Shown here piece after piece: positions 1 through 8,291 of a stretch of 25,597 nt of DNA (positions within the stretch are counted from its first letter, which is position 1; each line of letters opens with the position of its first letter). The notes below the pieces were generated by a model. That model was not told the DNA's origin. It saw only the letters and a list, made by a program, of their open reading frames with translations, and did not search any database. A program made the translations under genes and the position numbers. Source of the DNA: Bacteroidota bacterium (GTDB lineage: Bacteria; Bacteroidota; Bacteroidia; B-17B0; Aurantibacillaceae); assembly GCA_025359355.1 (NCBI GenBank), contig JANYGR010000441.1:1-25597 (forward strand), in the 5' to 3' direction.

Positions 1-95
1 TTTTTGTGTACCCGAATTCGGGATTAACACTTTTACATTATTACCACTGACAACCGTAGAAAAATAATTATGAGTACTTAAATCAAAAGAATCCC
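1..95 (-). other. Apparently inverted gene fragment at the window start
   Basis: Read on the minus strand, this segment stays open for about 32 codons and gives a protein-like sequence that includes the stretch NNVKVLIPNSGTQK. The neighbouring peptidase frame on the plus strand meets a TAG stop at 57-59, and no start codon with a plausible N-terminus is found there. The peptide could be an upstream part of the same large secreted peptidase in the opposite orientation. The junction lies somewhere around 80-98, where the minus-strand reading stops making sense and the plus-strand peptidase reading begins. A chimeric fold-back at a contig end is the simplest explanation (inference). A real inversion or an unrelated gene end is possible. 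Confidence 0.4.
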
Positions 96-3000
96 TTAGC
101 CATTAAAAACTTTTGTAAATTTTTAAGCGATAATTTACCAAAGCCACCAAAATATTTATTGCTAATTGGTAAGTCTATAAAAAATGATTTGGTTAAGTCG
201 AATGCTGCTAATTGGAATTTAAATGATTTGCCAACTATAGGAGTCCCTGCATCTGATAATTTGCTAACAACTGGTATACATGGTGCTAATTCTGCAACTC
301 CTTTCATTCCTTTAGGCCGTTTATCAGCCAAAACAGACCAACAAGTGATTTGGTATTTAGATAAAGTAATATTACATGAAGACTCTCTAAATTCGGTATC
401 TTTTGAACAAAGCGATTGGCACAAACGTGTATTACATTTTGCTGGTGGTGTAGGGAGTGTACAACAAACTCAGTTTACAAACTATTTAGATGCGTATGCA
501 GGTATTATTAAAGATACCCTATTTGGTGGTCGCGTATTTACATTTACGAAAAATAGCACAGCCCCCATTCAAATAACAGTGAGCGATTCCGTTAAGGAAC
601 TTATAAATTATGGAGCCTCTATTATTACTTTTTTCGGGCACGCCTCTGTAACAGGTTTCGATCAGGCTATAGATGACCCTAATGTTTATAATAATACAGG
701 AAAGTATCCTTTGTTTATTGCAAATTCATGTTATTCGGGAGATATACATGAACCACAGTTGGTAAGTACAAGCGAGAACTTTACGCTCATCGATCAAAAG
801 GGAAGTATTGGTTTTATAGCCTCTTCATCTGAAGGTCTCACTAATACCTTAGATTTTTTTTCTTCCCAATTATACCACTCTTTGGCGTATGATCGCTATT
901 ATAATGGTATCGGAGATGCTGTTAAAAACTCATGTTACAAAAACTCTTTGTCTAATCTACAGGTACTAGATGTAACTTGTCTTGAAATGACTTTAGAAGG
1001 AGATCCGTCTATTAAATTAAATGCATATTCAAAACCGGACTATGAAATAAAAAACACGAGCGTGTCTTTTAATACGACTAGTTATGTAGATTCTATTGGT
1101 ATAAGTATTAAAATAAGAAATTTAGGAAAAGCGGTAAAGGATACATTTATTGTGAGAGTGGAGCGCTATTTCGCCAGTGGGGATTCAATTGTTTTTTTAA
1201 GAAAAATAAAAGCGCCTTATAATTGTGATACGCTTCACTTTTTTATTAATAAAGATTTTGAAAATGGGATTGGCTTAAATCATTTTAAAGTACATATCGA
1301 TGCTTTTAATAAAATATCAGAAACATTTGAAAATAATAATACAACTAACGGTTATGTAGATTTATTTATTTCTGGAGGAGATGTTGTGCCTGTATATCCT
1401 TATAAATATGCTATTATCCCAAACAAACCAACCGTCACGTTAAAAGCATCAACCTCTGATCCATTTTATGCATCAGCTAATTATAAGATACAATTAGATA
1501 CCAATGATACATTTTTAAATCCTATTAATGCAACTACCGTAAATAGTATAGGTGGTATTATAGAGTGGACTGTTAATTTACCATTCGCTGATAGTACTGT
1601 TTATTTTTGGCGCATTACTAGAGATTCAACAGTTATTACGGATCATTTGAATTGGAGAGAAAGTTCGTTTCAAGTTATTGGAACGAAAACGGGTTGGGCT
1701 CAAGCTCACTTTCATCAATTTAAAAACGATAATTATCAATTTGTAAAATATAAAAAACCTATTCGAAAATTTGTTTTTGAAAATGATATTAAATCTTTAG
1801 AATGTAATGATGGACGTTATGGATATGTTAATTTTGATGGGATTAATTATAAGGTAAATAATTCCTTAGAAGACTATTGGAGTTGTTCCCCAGGCGGTGG
1901 CTGGTCGTTTGCAGTATTTGATTCTATCTCAGCAAAGGCTTGGGAAACAACAACTGCAACTACTTATACAGCTCCTGGAAATTTTAATAATTGCGTTTGT
2001 TATGCACCACCTCTAAAATCGGTTTCGTTTGGTGCTTGGAATTATTGTGGTTTTGTTGGCTATAATTGGCAAGCCGCTATGGAAACCTTTTTAGCTAATA
2101 TTCCACCAAATAATAAAATATTAGCATGGTCAGTTGAAAATCATTTTAGTTCAACATTTAGTAATTCGTTGTATCAACAATTTGAAAGTTTTGGAGCTTC
2201 AGCTATAAGAACGGCTAATGATACATTTCCATATATTATTTTTGGAACAAAAGGAGCAACCATTGGATCTGCCCATGAAGTAAAAGGAACCGCAATAAGT
2301 AGCATCATTCGTTTAAGTGATACGTTAAAAACAAAATGGAATAATGGTTACATAGCTTCCGAAATAATAGGTCCTTCAACAAAATGGCGCAGCCTGCATT
2401 GGAAACAATTACCAGTTGAATTGCCAAATTATGATAGTATCGTAATACAGGTAGTTGGAATAAGGACTAATGGGCAAAGAGATACTGTAACTACGTTTAA
2501 TTCTTTAACTACTGATGTATTGAATTTTGATACCTATATTGATGCTGCTATTTATCCTAATCTACAACTAATTGCTAGGATGAGAGATAATGTGAATCTG
2601 ACACCACCGCAATTAAAAAAGTGGCAAGTTATTTATGACGAGGTTCCGGAGTGCGCTATTAATCCTAAAAAGGGATATACGGCAACGAATGATACCATGC
2701 AAGAGGGTGCAAATTTTATTGTTCACTTACCAATTGAAAATATAGGCGTGTTACCGTTTACTGATAGTTTATTAGTAACCTATTGGATTGAAGATAAAGA
2801 TCGAATTACACATCCACTTCCTCAAAAATTAAAACTAGCACCTTTTGTTTCGGCTCAAGTTATTATAGATACCATTCAGTTAAGTAGCTATCAATACCCA
2901 GGGTTAAATTATTTATGGATTGATGTTAATCCGCCAGCTAAGCCTAAATACCAATTAGAACAATATCATTTTAATAATATTGCGCGCATACCGTTTATGG

Positions 3001-3725
3001 TAAATTCTGACAAAGTAAATCCCTTATTAGATGTGACTTTTGACGGGACTCATATTTTAAATGATGATGTTATTTCGGCAAAACCACATGTATTAATTAC
3101 TTTAAAAGATGAGAATAAATTTTTAGCATTGAATGATACATCTAATTTCTTGGTATATATAAAATATCCTAATCAAGCAAGTGAAAAACGTTTGTATTTT
3201 TCTAACGCATTACAATTTACACCAGCTCAGTTGCCAAGTAATTCATGTAAAATAGAATGGAAGCCTGAATTTGCCATCGACGGTAAATATGCATTAAGGG
3301 TTCAAGCGGCTGATAGATCAAGGAATGCATCTGGCGCAGTAGATTACACGATACAATTTGAAGTTATTACTAAACAAACAATCACAGAGGTATTAAACTA
3401 TCCTAATCCATTTAGCACCGCTACACGCTTTGTATTTACGTTAACAGGCAGTGAGGTACCTGATATTTTTACCATACAAATTATGACGATTACAGGAAAA
3501 GTAGTGAGAGAAATAAACAGAAATGAATTAGGAAACGTTCATATAGGTCGAAATATCACTGATTATGCTTGGGACGGGAAAGATGAGTATGGAGATAAAT
3601 TAGGTAATGGTGTATATTTATATAGAGTAATCACGCGAAGTAACGGACAGGCCATCGAAAAAAATGCAACGGATGCTGATTCTTTTTTTAAGAAAGGTGT
3701 TGGAAAGATGGTGATTATGCGATAG
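90..3725 (+). CDS. C25 family cysteine peptidase with T9SS sorting domain, N-terminally incomplete
   Basis: This is a secreted gingipain-type (peptidase family C25) protein. Reading continues in frame upstream of the first formal start, a TTG at 159, through residues like NPLAIKNF that fit the C25 fold, so the true N-terminus is missing. Counting from the TTG, the catalytic His is probably H161 in FFGHAS and the nucleophile C191 in NSCYSGD. Residues ~296-400 resemble a CARDB-type beta-sandwich. A long beta-rich middle part follows. The last ~110 residues, from YPNPFS at ~1081 to the basic end KMVIMR, form a type A, FlgD-like C-terminal sorting domain, as in proteins exported by the type IX secretion system and anchored on the cell surface. 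It resembles large Bacteroidota C25 proteins; I cannot tell whether it is the sortase PorU or a PorU-like paralogue. It belongs to the chromosomal flank rather than to the glycan cluster. Confidence 0.85.
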   Translation, partial: NPLAIKNFCKFLSDNLPKPPKYLLLIGKSIKNDLVKSNAANWNLNDLPTIGVPASDNLLTTGIHGANSATPFIPLGRLSAKTDQQVIWYLDKVILHEDSLNSVSFEQSDWHKRVLHFAGGVGSVQQTQFTNYLDAYAGIIKDTLFGGRVFTFTKNSTAPIQITVSDSVKELINYGASIITFFGHASVTGFDQAIDDPNVYNNTGKYPLFIANSCYSGDIHEPQLVSTSENFTLIDQKGSIGFIASSSEGLTNTLDFFSSQLYHSLAYDRYYNGIGDAVKNSCYKNSLSNLQVLDVTCLEMTLEGDPSIKLNAYSKPDYEIKNTSVSFNTTSYVDSIGISIKIRNLGKAVKDTFIVRVERYFASGDSIVFLRKIKAPYNCDTLHFFINKDFENGIGLNHFKVHIDAFNKISETFENNNTTNGYVDLFISGGDVVPVYPYKYAIIPNKPTVTLKASTSDPFYASANYKIQLDTNDTFLNPINATTVNSIGGIIEWTVNLPFADSTVYFWRITRDSTVITDHLNWRESSFQVIGTKTGWAQAHFHQFKNDNYQFVKYKKPIRKFVFENDIKSLECNDGRYGYVNFDGINYKVNNSLEDYWSCSPGGGWSFAVFDSISAKAWETTTATTYTAPGNFNNCVCYAPPLKSVSFGAWNYCGFVGYNWQAAMETFLANIPPNNKILAWSVENHFSSTFSNSLYQQFESFGASAIRTANDTFPYIIFGTKGATIGSAHEVKGTAISSIIRLSDTLKTKWNNGYIASEIIGPSTKWRSLHWKQLPVELPNYDSIVIQVVGIRTNGQRDTVTTFNSLTTDVLNFDTYIDAAIYPNLQLIARMRDNVNLTPPQLKKWQVIYDEVPECAINPKKGYTATNDTMQEGANFIVHLPIENIGVLPFTDSLLVTYWIEDKDRITHPLPQKLKLAPFVSAQVIIDTIQLSSYQYPGLNYLWIDVNPPAKPKYQLEQYHFNNIARIPFMVNSDKVNPLLDVTFDGTHILNDDVISAKPHVLITLKDENKFLALNDTSNFLVYIKYPNQASEKRLYFSNALQFTPAQLPSNSCKIEWKPEFAIDGKYALRVQAADRSRNASGAVDYTIQFEVITKQTITEVLNYPNPFSTATRFVFTLTGSEVPDIFTIQIMTITGKVVREINRNELGNVHIGRNITDYAWDGKDEYGDKLGNGVYLYRVITRSNGQAIEKNATDADSFFKKGVGKMVIMR

Positions 3726-3731
3726 TTTTTC

Positions 3732-3807
3732 GTCATGCTGAACTTGTTTCAGCATCTCTGAAGGGTTTGAAATATATCAATAAATCCTGAAACTAGCTCA
3801 AGGTAAC
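3732..3807. repeat. REP-like imperfect inverted repeat
   Basis: The left arm (3732-3757) and the reverse complement of the right arm (3782-3807) match at 18 of 26 positions. The left arm also folds on itself: ATGCTGAA pairs with TTCAGCAT around a short CTTGT loop. It lies between the convergent ends of the peptidase gene and rdgB, so it may also act as a weak bidirectional terminator or mRNA-end structure. From memory, the core GTCATGCTGAACTTGTTTCA is a dispersed intergenic repeat in many Bacteroidota genomes. Confidence 0.6.
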
Positions 3808-3842
3808 ACATATAGCTACTTTGTTATCTTTACTACGATAGT

Positions 3843-4421
3843 TTATTCTAAATTATTTAAAATAGAAATCATTTTTTGTAAAGCAAGCGCTCTATGCGAT
3901 ATAGTTGATTTCTCTTTCAAGTCGAGTTCAGCAAAGGTTTTAGAGCATCCGTTCGGTACAAAAATGGGGTCATAGCCAAAACCATTAGCGCCTTTTTTAG
4001 CAGAAATAATAGTGCCATTGATAATACCTTCACATAAAAATTCTTTCCCATTAATGATCAATGCCATCACTGTTTTAAAGTGAGCTTTCCTGTTTTCTAT
4101 TCCTGATAATTGATGTAATACTTTCTGCAAATTAGCTTCATCATTTTTTGGTTCGCCAGCATACCTTGCCGAATACACGCCTGGTGAGCCATCCAGCGCA
4201 TCTATTAATAATCCGCTATCATCCGCAAAACAATTCATCTGTGTTTTAGTATAAATTGTTCGAGCTTTTAATAAAGCATTACCTTCTATGGTTGATTCAG
4301 TTTCCTCAATATCTTCATTAAAATGAATGTCGGATAAGCTCAGTAATTCTATAGATGGAGGCATTAGGGATTTAACCTCTAAAACCTTATTTTTGTTTTG
4401 ACTAGCAAAGATGAGTTTCAT
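3843..4421 (-). CDS. rdgB: dITP/XTP pyrophosphatase (RdgB/Ham1 family)
   Basis: A cytoplasmic house-cleaning enzyme that hydrolyses non-canonical purine triphosphates (dITP, XTP) to the monophosphate and pyrophosphate, keeping them out of DNA and RNA. The 192-residue product has the family landmarks in order: SQNKNK near the N-terminus (the SxNxxK substrate motif), FADDSGL with the metal/catalytic acidic residues, SPGVYSARYAG, GFGYDPIF and SHRALA near the C-terminus. I start it at the ATG whose complement is 4419-4421 because MKLIFAS is the normal family N-terminus. The longer frame to 4496 would add 25 unrelated residues and run into the divergent asnB gene. It is divergent from asnB with a gap of only 36 bp and ends tail-to-tail with the peptidase gene. 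No oddity seen. Confidence 0.95.
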   Translation of the reverse strand: MKLIFASQNKNKVLEVKSLMPPSIELLSLSDIHFNEDIEETESTIEGNALLKARTIYTKTQMNCFADDSGLLIDALDGSPGVYSARYAGEPKNDEANLQKVLHQLSGIENRKAHFKTVMALIINGKEFLCEGIINGTIISAKKGANGFGYDPIFVPNGCSKTFAELDLKEKSTISHRALALQKMISILNNLE

Positions 4422-4457
4422 TTTTTTATAAATAGACTCTAAAAGTATGAAAAAATT

Positions 4458-6362
4458 ATGTGCGGTATTAGTGGTTTTATAGATTTTAATAATCAATCAA
4501 CGCAAAACACTTTGCAGGCGATGACTGACGCTATGACTCATAGAGGCCCAGACGGAGCAGGTTATGAGTTTTTTCAAAATCAAACGCATCAAGTTGGATT
4601 AGGTCATCGACGATTATCTATTATTGATTTGACAGAAACGGGTAAACAACCCATGCAGTTTCAACAGTATTGGATAACATTTAATGGGGAGGTTTATAAT
4701 TACCAAGAAATAAAAAAAGAATTAGAATCGTTGGGGCACCAGTTTATTGGTAATTCAGATACTGAAGTGATGCTTCATGCTTATGCACAATGGGGCGTAC
4801 AATGCGTGCATCGCTTTATCGGGATGTTTGCGTTTGTGATATACGATACTCAAAAACAAGAATTGCTTTGCGTGAGAGATAGAGCAGGAGTGAAGCCTTT
4901 TTTTTATTATTGGAATGAGGGCTTGTTTTTATTTGCCAGCGAATTAAAAGCTTTTCATCAGCATCCATATTTTAAAAAAGAAATAAATATGGATGCTGTG
5001 GCGGCATTTATGCAGTATGGTAATGTTCCAACGCCTCACTGTATTTTCAAAAATTGTTATAAATTAAAACCAGCTCATGTTCTCACATTCAACATTCAAC
5101 ATTCAACATTCAACATTAGTAAATACTGGGATGTTTACGATGCTTATAATAAACCAAAGTTAGATCTTTCATTTAATGAGGCTAAAATTGAAACCGAAAA
5201 AATTTTACAATCAGCTTTCGATTACCGTATGGTTTCTGATGTTCCGGTGGGCGTGTTTTTAAGTGGAGGATATGATAGTGCTTGTGTTACTTCTTTATTG
5301 CAAAAAAATAGTCCAAAAAAATTAAAAACATTTACAATTGGCGTTGCTGATATTGGTTTAAATGAAGCGCCATTTGCGAAAGAAATTGCCAAACATTTAG
5401 GCACAGAGCATCACGAATATGAATGCACCGAAAAAGATGCGCTTGAATTAATTAATGATTTGCCTTACTACTACGATGAGCCTTTTGCCGATAGTAGCGC
5501 TATACCCACAACCTTAGTTTGTAAAATGGCAAAAAAGCAAGTAACCGTAGCATTAAGTGCTGATGGTGGCGATGAAATTTTTGCAGGATATAATCGGTAT
5601 GATTATATGATGAAGCATGGTAAATTACTAAATGCGTTGCCAAGCATTGTTAATAAAGGCGTTGCGAGCATGATGGATTTAGTAGCGGCCGATCATATTC
5701 CTGTTTTGAAAAATAAATACAATTTTCACAATCGTTATGAAAAACTGAAAGGTTTATTAAAAGATTCATCACCTAAAAATGTGATGCTAAGTTTAAGCCA
5801 ACAATATAACGACAAGCAATTGAAAGAACTTTTACTTAAGAAATATGAAACTTTGGAAACGGCTTATTTATCAGATAGTTTAACGAATAGTAATTACTCG
5901 TCATTAGCGTATATGATGGCTGTTGATTATCAAACATATTTAGTTGATGATATTTTGCAGAAAGTAGATAGAGCGTCTATGACGGTGAGTTTAGAAGGAA
6001 GAGAGCCATTCTTAGATCATCGTATTATAGAATTTGTTGCCCAACTACCCGATAATTTCAAATATCATAAAGGAATTAAAAAACATATCTTAAAAGAAAT
6101 AACCCATCAATATATTCCGAAAACTATGATGGATAGACCTAAAACAGGCTTTGCCATTCCGATAGAAAAATGGTTGGCAACTGATTTGAAAGAACAAGTG
6201 TATTGTTATTTGAATCGTCAAACGATAGAATCAGAAGGTATTTTTCATGCAGATCAAGTAGATAAATTGGTAGTTGATTTTTTTAAAGGAAAAAAAGAAT
6301 ATGCTACTAAAATATGGTATTTATTGATGTTTGAGATGTGGTACAAACAATGGATGGGTTAA
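4458..6362 (+). CDS. asnB: Asparagine synthase (glutamine-hydrolysing), AsnB type
   Basis: A two-domain glutamine amidotransferase of 634 residues. The N-terminal Ntn-type glutaminase domain begins MCGISGF, with Cys2 as the nucleophile after Met removal, which fixes the ATG at 4458. The C-terminal synthetase domain has the ATP-pyrophosphatase loop SGGYDS at 269-274 and SADGGDEIFAGYNRY from 367. The family makes asparagine from aspartate with glutamine as nitrogen donor. Relatives inside glycan clusters (WbpS-type) amidate uronic acid sugars, and the position just before wzm makes that role possible here. Between the two domains, residues ~210-220 (FNIQHSTFNI) are encoded by a heptanucleotide tandem repeat. 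Whether this copy serves metabolism or the glycan cannot be decided from sequence alone. Confidence 0.92.
   Translation: MCGISGFIDFNNQSTQNTLQAMTDAMTHRGPDGAGYEFFQNQTHQVGLGHRRLSIIDLTETGKQPMQFQQYWITFNGEVYNYQEIKKELESLGHQFIGNSDTEVMLHAYAQWGVQCVHRFIGMFAFVIYDTQKQELLCVRDRAGVKPFFYYWNEGLFLFASELKAFHQHPYFKKEINMDAVAAFMQYGNVPTPHCIFKNCYKLKPAHVLTFNIQHSTFNISKYWDVYDAYNKPKLDLSFNEAKIETEKILQSAFDYRMVSDVPVGVFLSGGYDSACVTSLLQKNSPKKLKTFTIGVADIGLNEAPFAKEIAKHLGTEHHEYECTEKDALELINDLPYYYDEPFADSSAIPTTLVCKMAKKQVTVALSADGGDEIFAGYNRYDYMMKHGKLLNALPSIVNKGVASMMDLVAADHIPVLKNKYNFHNRYEKLKGLLKDSSPKNVMLSLSQQYNDKQLKELLLKKYETLETAYLSDSLTNSNYSSLAYMMAVDYQTYLVDDILQKVDRASMTVSLEGREPFLDHRIIEFVAQLPDNFKYHKGIKKHILKEITHQYIPKTMMDRPKTGFAIPIEKWLATDLKEQVYCYLNRQTIESEGIFHADQVDKLVVDFFKGKKEYATKIWYLLMFEMWYKQWMG
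5085..5117 (+). repeat. Heptanucleotide tandem repeat (CATTCAA), about 4.7 copies, inside asnB
   Basis: Four perfect copies of CATTCAA run from 5086 to 5113, with one matching base before and a partial copy (CATT) after. The array encodes FNIQHSTFNI in the linker between the glutaminase and synthetase domains. The unit is not a multiple of three, so a gain or loss of one copy would shift the frame before the synthetase domain. From memory, similar heptamer arrays are common between genes in Bacteroidota; one inside a coding region is less expected. Confidence 0.9.
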
Positions 6363-6433
6363 GGTATATTAGTTTAGTTTGAAAAATTACAATATACTAA
6401 CCTCAGGTATTAGGCTATTTATTTAAAAAATCT

Positions 6434-6441
6434 TACATTTG
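6434..6441 (+). promoter_or_regulatory. Candidate Bacteroidota -7 promoter element (TACATTTG)
   Basis: TACATTTG fits the Bacteroidota -7 consensus TANNTTTG and lies in the 122-bp gap before the Wzm permease start at 6485. It would give a leader of roughly 35-40 nt. I see no convincing TTTG/TTG at the expected -33 distance, so the call rests on one element plus position. If real, it starts the export/glycosyltransferase operon independently of asnB. Confidence 0.35.
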
Positions 6442-6484
6442 TTTTAGAGGCTAATTTGAGTAAAAAAATGCTTTTTTGCAGGTA

Positions 6485-7303
6485 ATGGAATTTGAAATAA
6501 AACCACAAGGTAAGTTGAGTATTGGGTTAAAAGAGTTGTGGGATTACCGTGAACTGTTTTGTTTTTTTACTTGGAGAGATGTGAAAGTTAAGTATAAACA
6601 GACTGTTTTGGGCTTTTTATGGGCCATTTTACAGCCATTATTCATGACCCTTGTTTTTACAATCTTTATTGGGGACTCCATAATTCAAAAAACACAATTA
6701 CCAATTCCTTATCCCTTATTTGCCTTAAGCGGGATGTTATTATGGGGAATTTTTAGTGGCGGTATGAGTAATGCGGCAAATAGTATGGTAAGTAACGCTA
6801 ATATTATTAAAAAAATATATTTTCCTCGTTTAATTATTCCAATCTCCTCTATTTTAGTGGCTTTAGTAGATTTTTTTATAGCCTTTATCATTTTCGTTTT
6901 ACTCCTTTTTATATATAAAGTGGAGATTAATTATTTAGCTATAGCATTTTTACCCCTTAGCATTTTAATTACGTGTTTATCGGCAATGGGTTGTGGAACC
7001 TTATTGGCAGCGCTTAATATTAAATATAGGGATGTGCGCTACATTATACCTTTTATGGTGCAAGGTTTATTGTTTTTAACACCGGTATTATACCCTATTA
7101 ATATTTCGAGTAATCCCATTGCTCAATTTATTTTAAAACTGAATCCTTTGTCTGGAGCGCTAGAACTGATGCGAGGCTTATTTGTTGGTTACACCATTAA
7201 CTACGAAACAGTATTAATCAGCTTAGGAACATCTTTAGTATTATTTATAGTTGGAATTTTATATTTTAGAAAAACAGAAGGGTATTTTGCCGATTTAGCA
7301 TAA
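6485..7303 (+). CDS. wzm: Polysaccharide ABC transporter permease (Wzm-like, ABC-2 type)
   Basis: The inner-membrane channel subunit of an ABC exporter that moves lipid-linked O-antigen or similar glycans to the periplasm. The 272-residue product has a cytosolic amphipathic N-terminus with the family-typical segment FFTWRDVKVKYKQTVLGFLW, where a basic cytosolic stretch leads into TM1. About six membrane segments follow (roughly residues 32-54, 70-95, 105-140, 145-170, 178-200 and 240-262), with the hydrophobic TPVLYPI turn before the last ones. The ATG at 6485 is preferred. An in-frame TTG at 6476 would add three residues (MQV), and further upstream the frame is closed by a TAA at 6461. Its ATPase partner is at 11417-12640, unusually not adjacent. 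An 11-bp gap leads to the epimerase gene. Confidence 0.9.
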   Translation: MEFEIKPQGKLSIGLKELWDYRELFCFFTWRDVKVKYKQTVLGFLWAILQPLFMTLVFTIFIGDSIIQKTQLPIPYPLFALSGMLLWGIFSGGMSNAANSMVSNANIIKKIYFPRLIIPISSILVALVDFFIAFIIFVLLLFIYKVEINYLAIAFLPLSILITCLSAMGCGTLLAALNIKYRDVRYIIPFMVQGLLFLTPVLYPINISSNPIAQFILKLNPLSGALELMRGLFVGYTINYETVLISLGTSLVLFIVGILYFRKTEGYFADLA

Positions 7304-7314
7304 AATAAAAAAGT

Positions 7315-8286
7315 ATGAAAAACATTTTAGTAACCGGTGTTGCCGGGATGATTGGTTCGCATTTGATTGATGTCTTGCTAGAAAAAGGGTACAATGTAAT
7401 AGGAATAGATAATTTATCTTATGGCAAGTTAGAGAATATTAAACATAATTTAGATAATTCTAATTTTAAATTTCACCGTGTTGATGTTACAGATTTTAAT
7501 GCAATGGCAATCTTAGCCAAAGATGTTGAAATCATTGTACACTTGGCTGCTTTTAAAAAAATTGGCGAAAATGATGCCGCAATGCCAACATTTGATATTA
7601 ATGGCAAGGGAACCGAGAATGTTTTGCAAGCAGCAAAAATGTGGGGTTGTAAAGTAATATACGCTTCTACGAGTGATGTTTATGGTATGTCACCAGATTT
7701 GCCATTAAATGAGGATGGAGATTTATTGTTAGGTCCAAGTATGATTCGCCGTTGGGCATATGCTGTATCTAAATTATATGGCGAACAAATGGCTTTTGCA
7801 TATTACCATGATTATAACGTTCCCGTGGTTGTTATACGTTATTTTGGAGGATTTAGTCCGCGTTCAAGTTTTGCTTGGAGTGGTGGACATGTTCCAATTT
7901 TCATTCGTTCTATTTTAAATAACGAACCAGTTATTATTCATGGTGATGGGAGTCAAACTCGTTCAATGGGGTTTGTCAATGATTTAGTAAGCGGTACAGT
8001 GTTGGCTATGGAAAATGAAAATGCAATAGGTGAAATTATTAATATTGGAAATGATGAAGAGTTAAGTGTATTTGATACAGCAAAAATGGTTCATGAAATT
8101 GCCAATACTGGACATGAATTGAAAATTAATTTTATTCCTATGGCAGAAGTTTTTGGTAAATACAAAGATATTATGCGAAGAATTCCAGACTTACAAAAAG
8201 CAAAAAAAATATTGGGCTACGAACCTAAAGTGAAATTAGAAGAGGCTATACGATTAACTATTAAAGAAATAAATTCAAAAGCGTAA
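7315..8286 (+). CDS. NAD-dependent epimerase/dehydratase (extended SDR), nucleotide-sugar type
   Basis: A cytoplasmic extended short-chain dehydrogenase/reductase of 323 residues, the class that converts nucleotide sugars by C4 epimerisation or 4,6-dehydration. The N-terminal Rossmann fold shows TGVAGMIG (T7-G8-x-x-G11-x-x-G14) for NAD binding. STSDVYG supplies the catalytic Ser/Thr region, and Y149-x-x-x-K153 (YAVSK) the catalytic pair. The segment GDGSQTRSMGFVNDL near residue 215 is typical of the sugar-nucleotide-binding C-terminal part. UDP-glucose/UDP-GlcNAc 4-epimerase-like activity is the likeliest; the exact substrate cannot be read from sequence. It sits just after wzm and 5 bp before a methyltransferase, so it probably makes a donor for the nearby glycosyltransferases. 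Confidence 0.85.
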   Translation: MKNILVTGVAGMIGSHLIDVLLEKGYNVIGIDNLSYGKLENIKHNLDNSNFKFHRVDVTDFNAMAILAKDVEIIVHLAAFKKIGENDAAMPTFDINGKGTENVLQAAKMWGCKVIYASTSDVYGMSPDLPLNEDGDLLLGPSMIRRWAYAVSKLYGEQMAFAYYHDYNVPVVVIRYFGGFSPRSSFAWSGGHVPIFIRSILNNEPVIIHGDGSQTRSMGFVNDLVSGTVLAMENENAIGEIINIGNDEELSVFDTAKMVHEIANTGHELKINFIPMAEVFGKYKDIMRRIPDLQKAKKILGYEPKVKLEEAIRLTIKEINSKA

Positions 8287-8291
8287 TTATT

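Noticed and set aside
83..424. Minus-strand open frame of 113 codons overlapping the peptidase gene
   Set aside because: It is antisense to a well-supported C25 domain and has no recognisable features. The coherent minus-strand peptide at 1-95 is in a different frame.
4422..4496. N-terminal extension of rdgB
   Set aside because: The extra 25 residues are not family-like and would overlap the divergent asnB start, whose Cys2 fixes its own position.
5222..5404. Minus-strand short frames inside asnB, wzm, the GT-C gene and the glycosyltransferases
   Set aside because: They are antisense shadows of well-supported genes, without family features.
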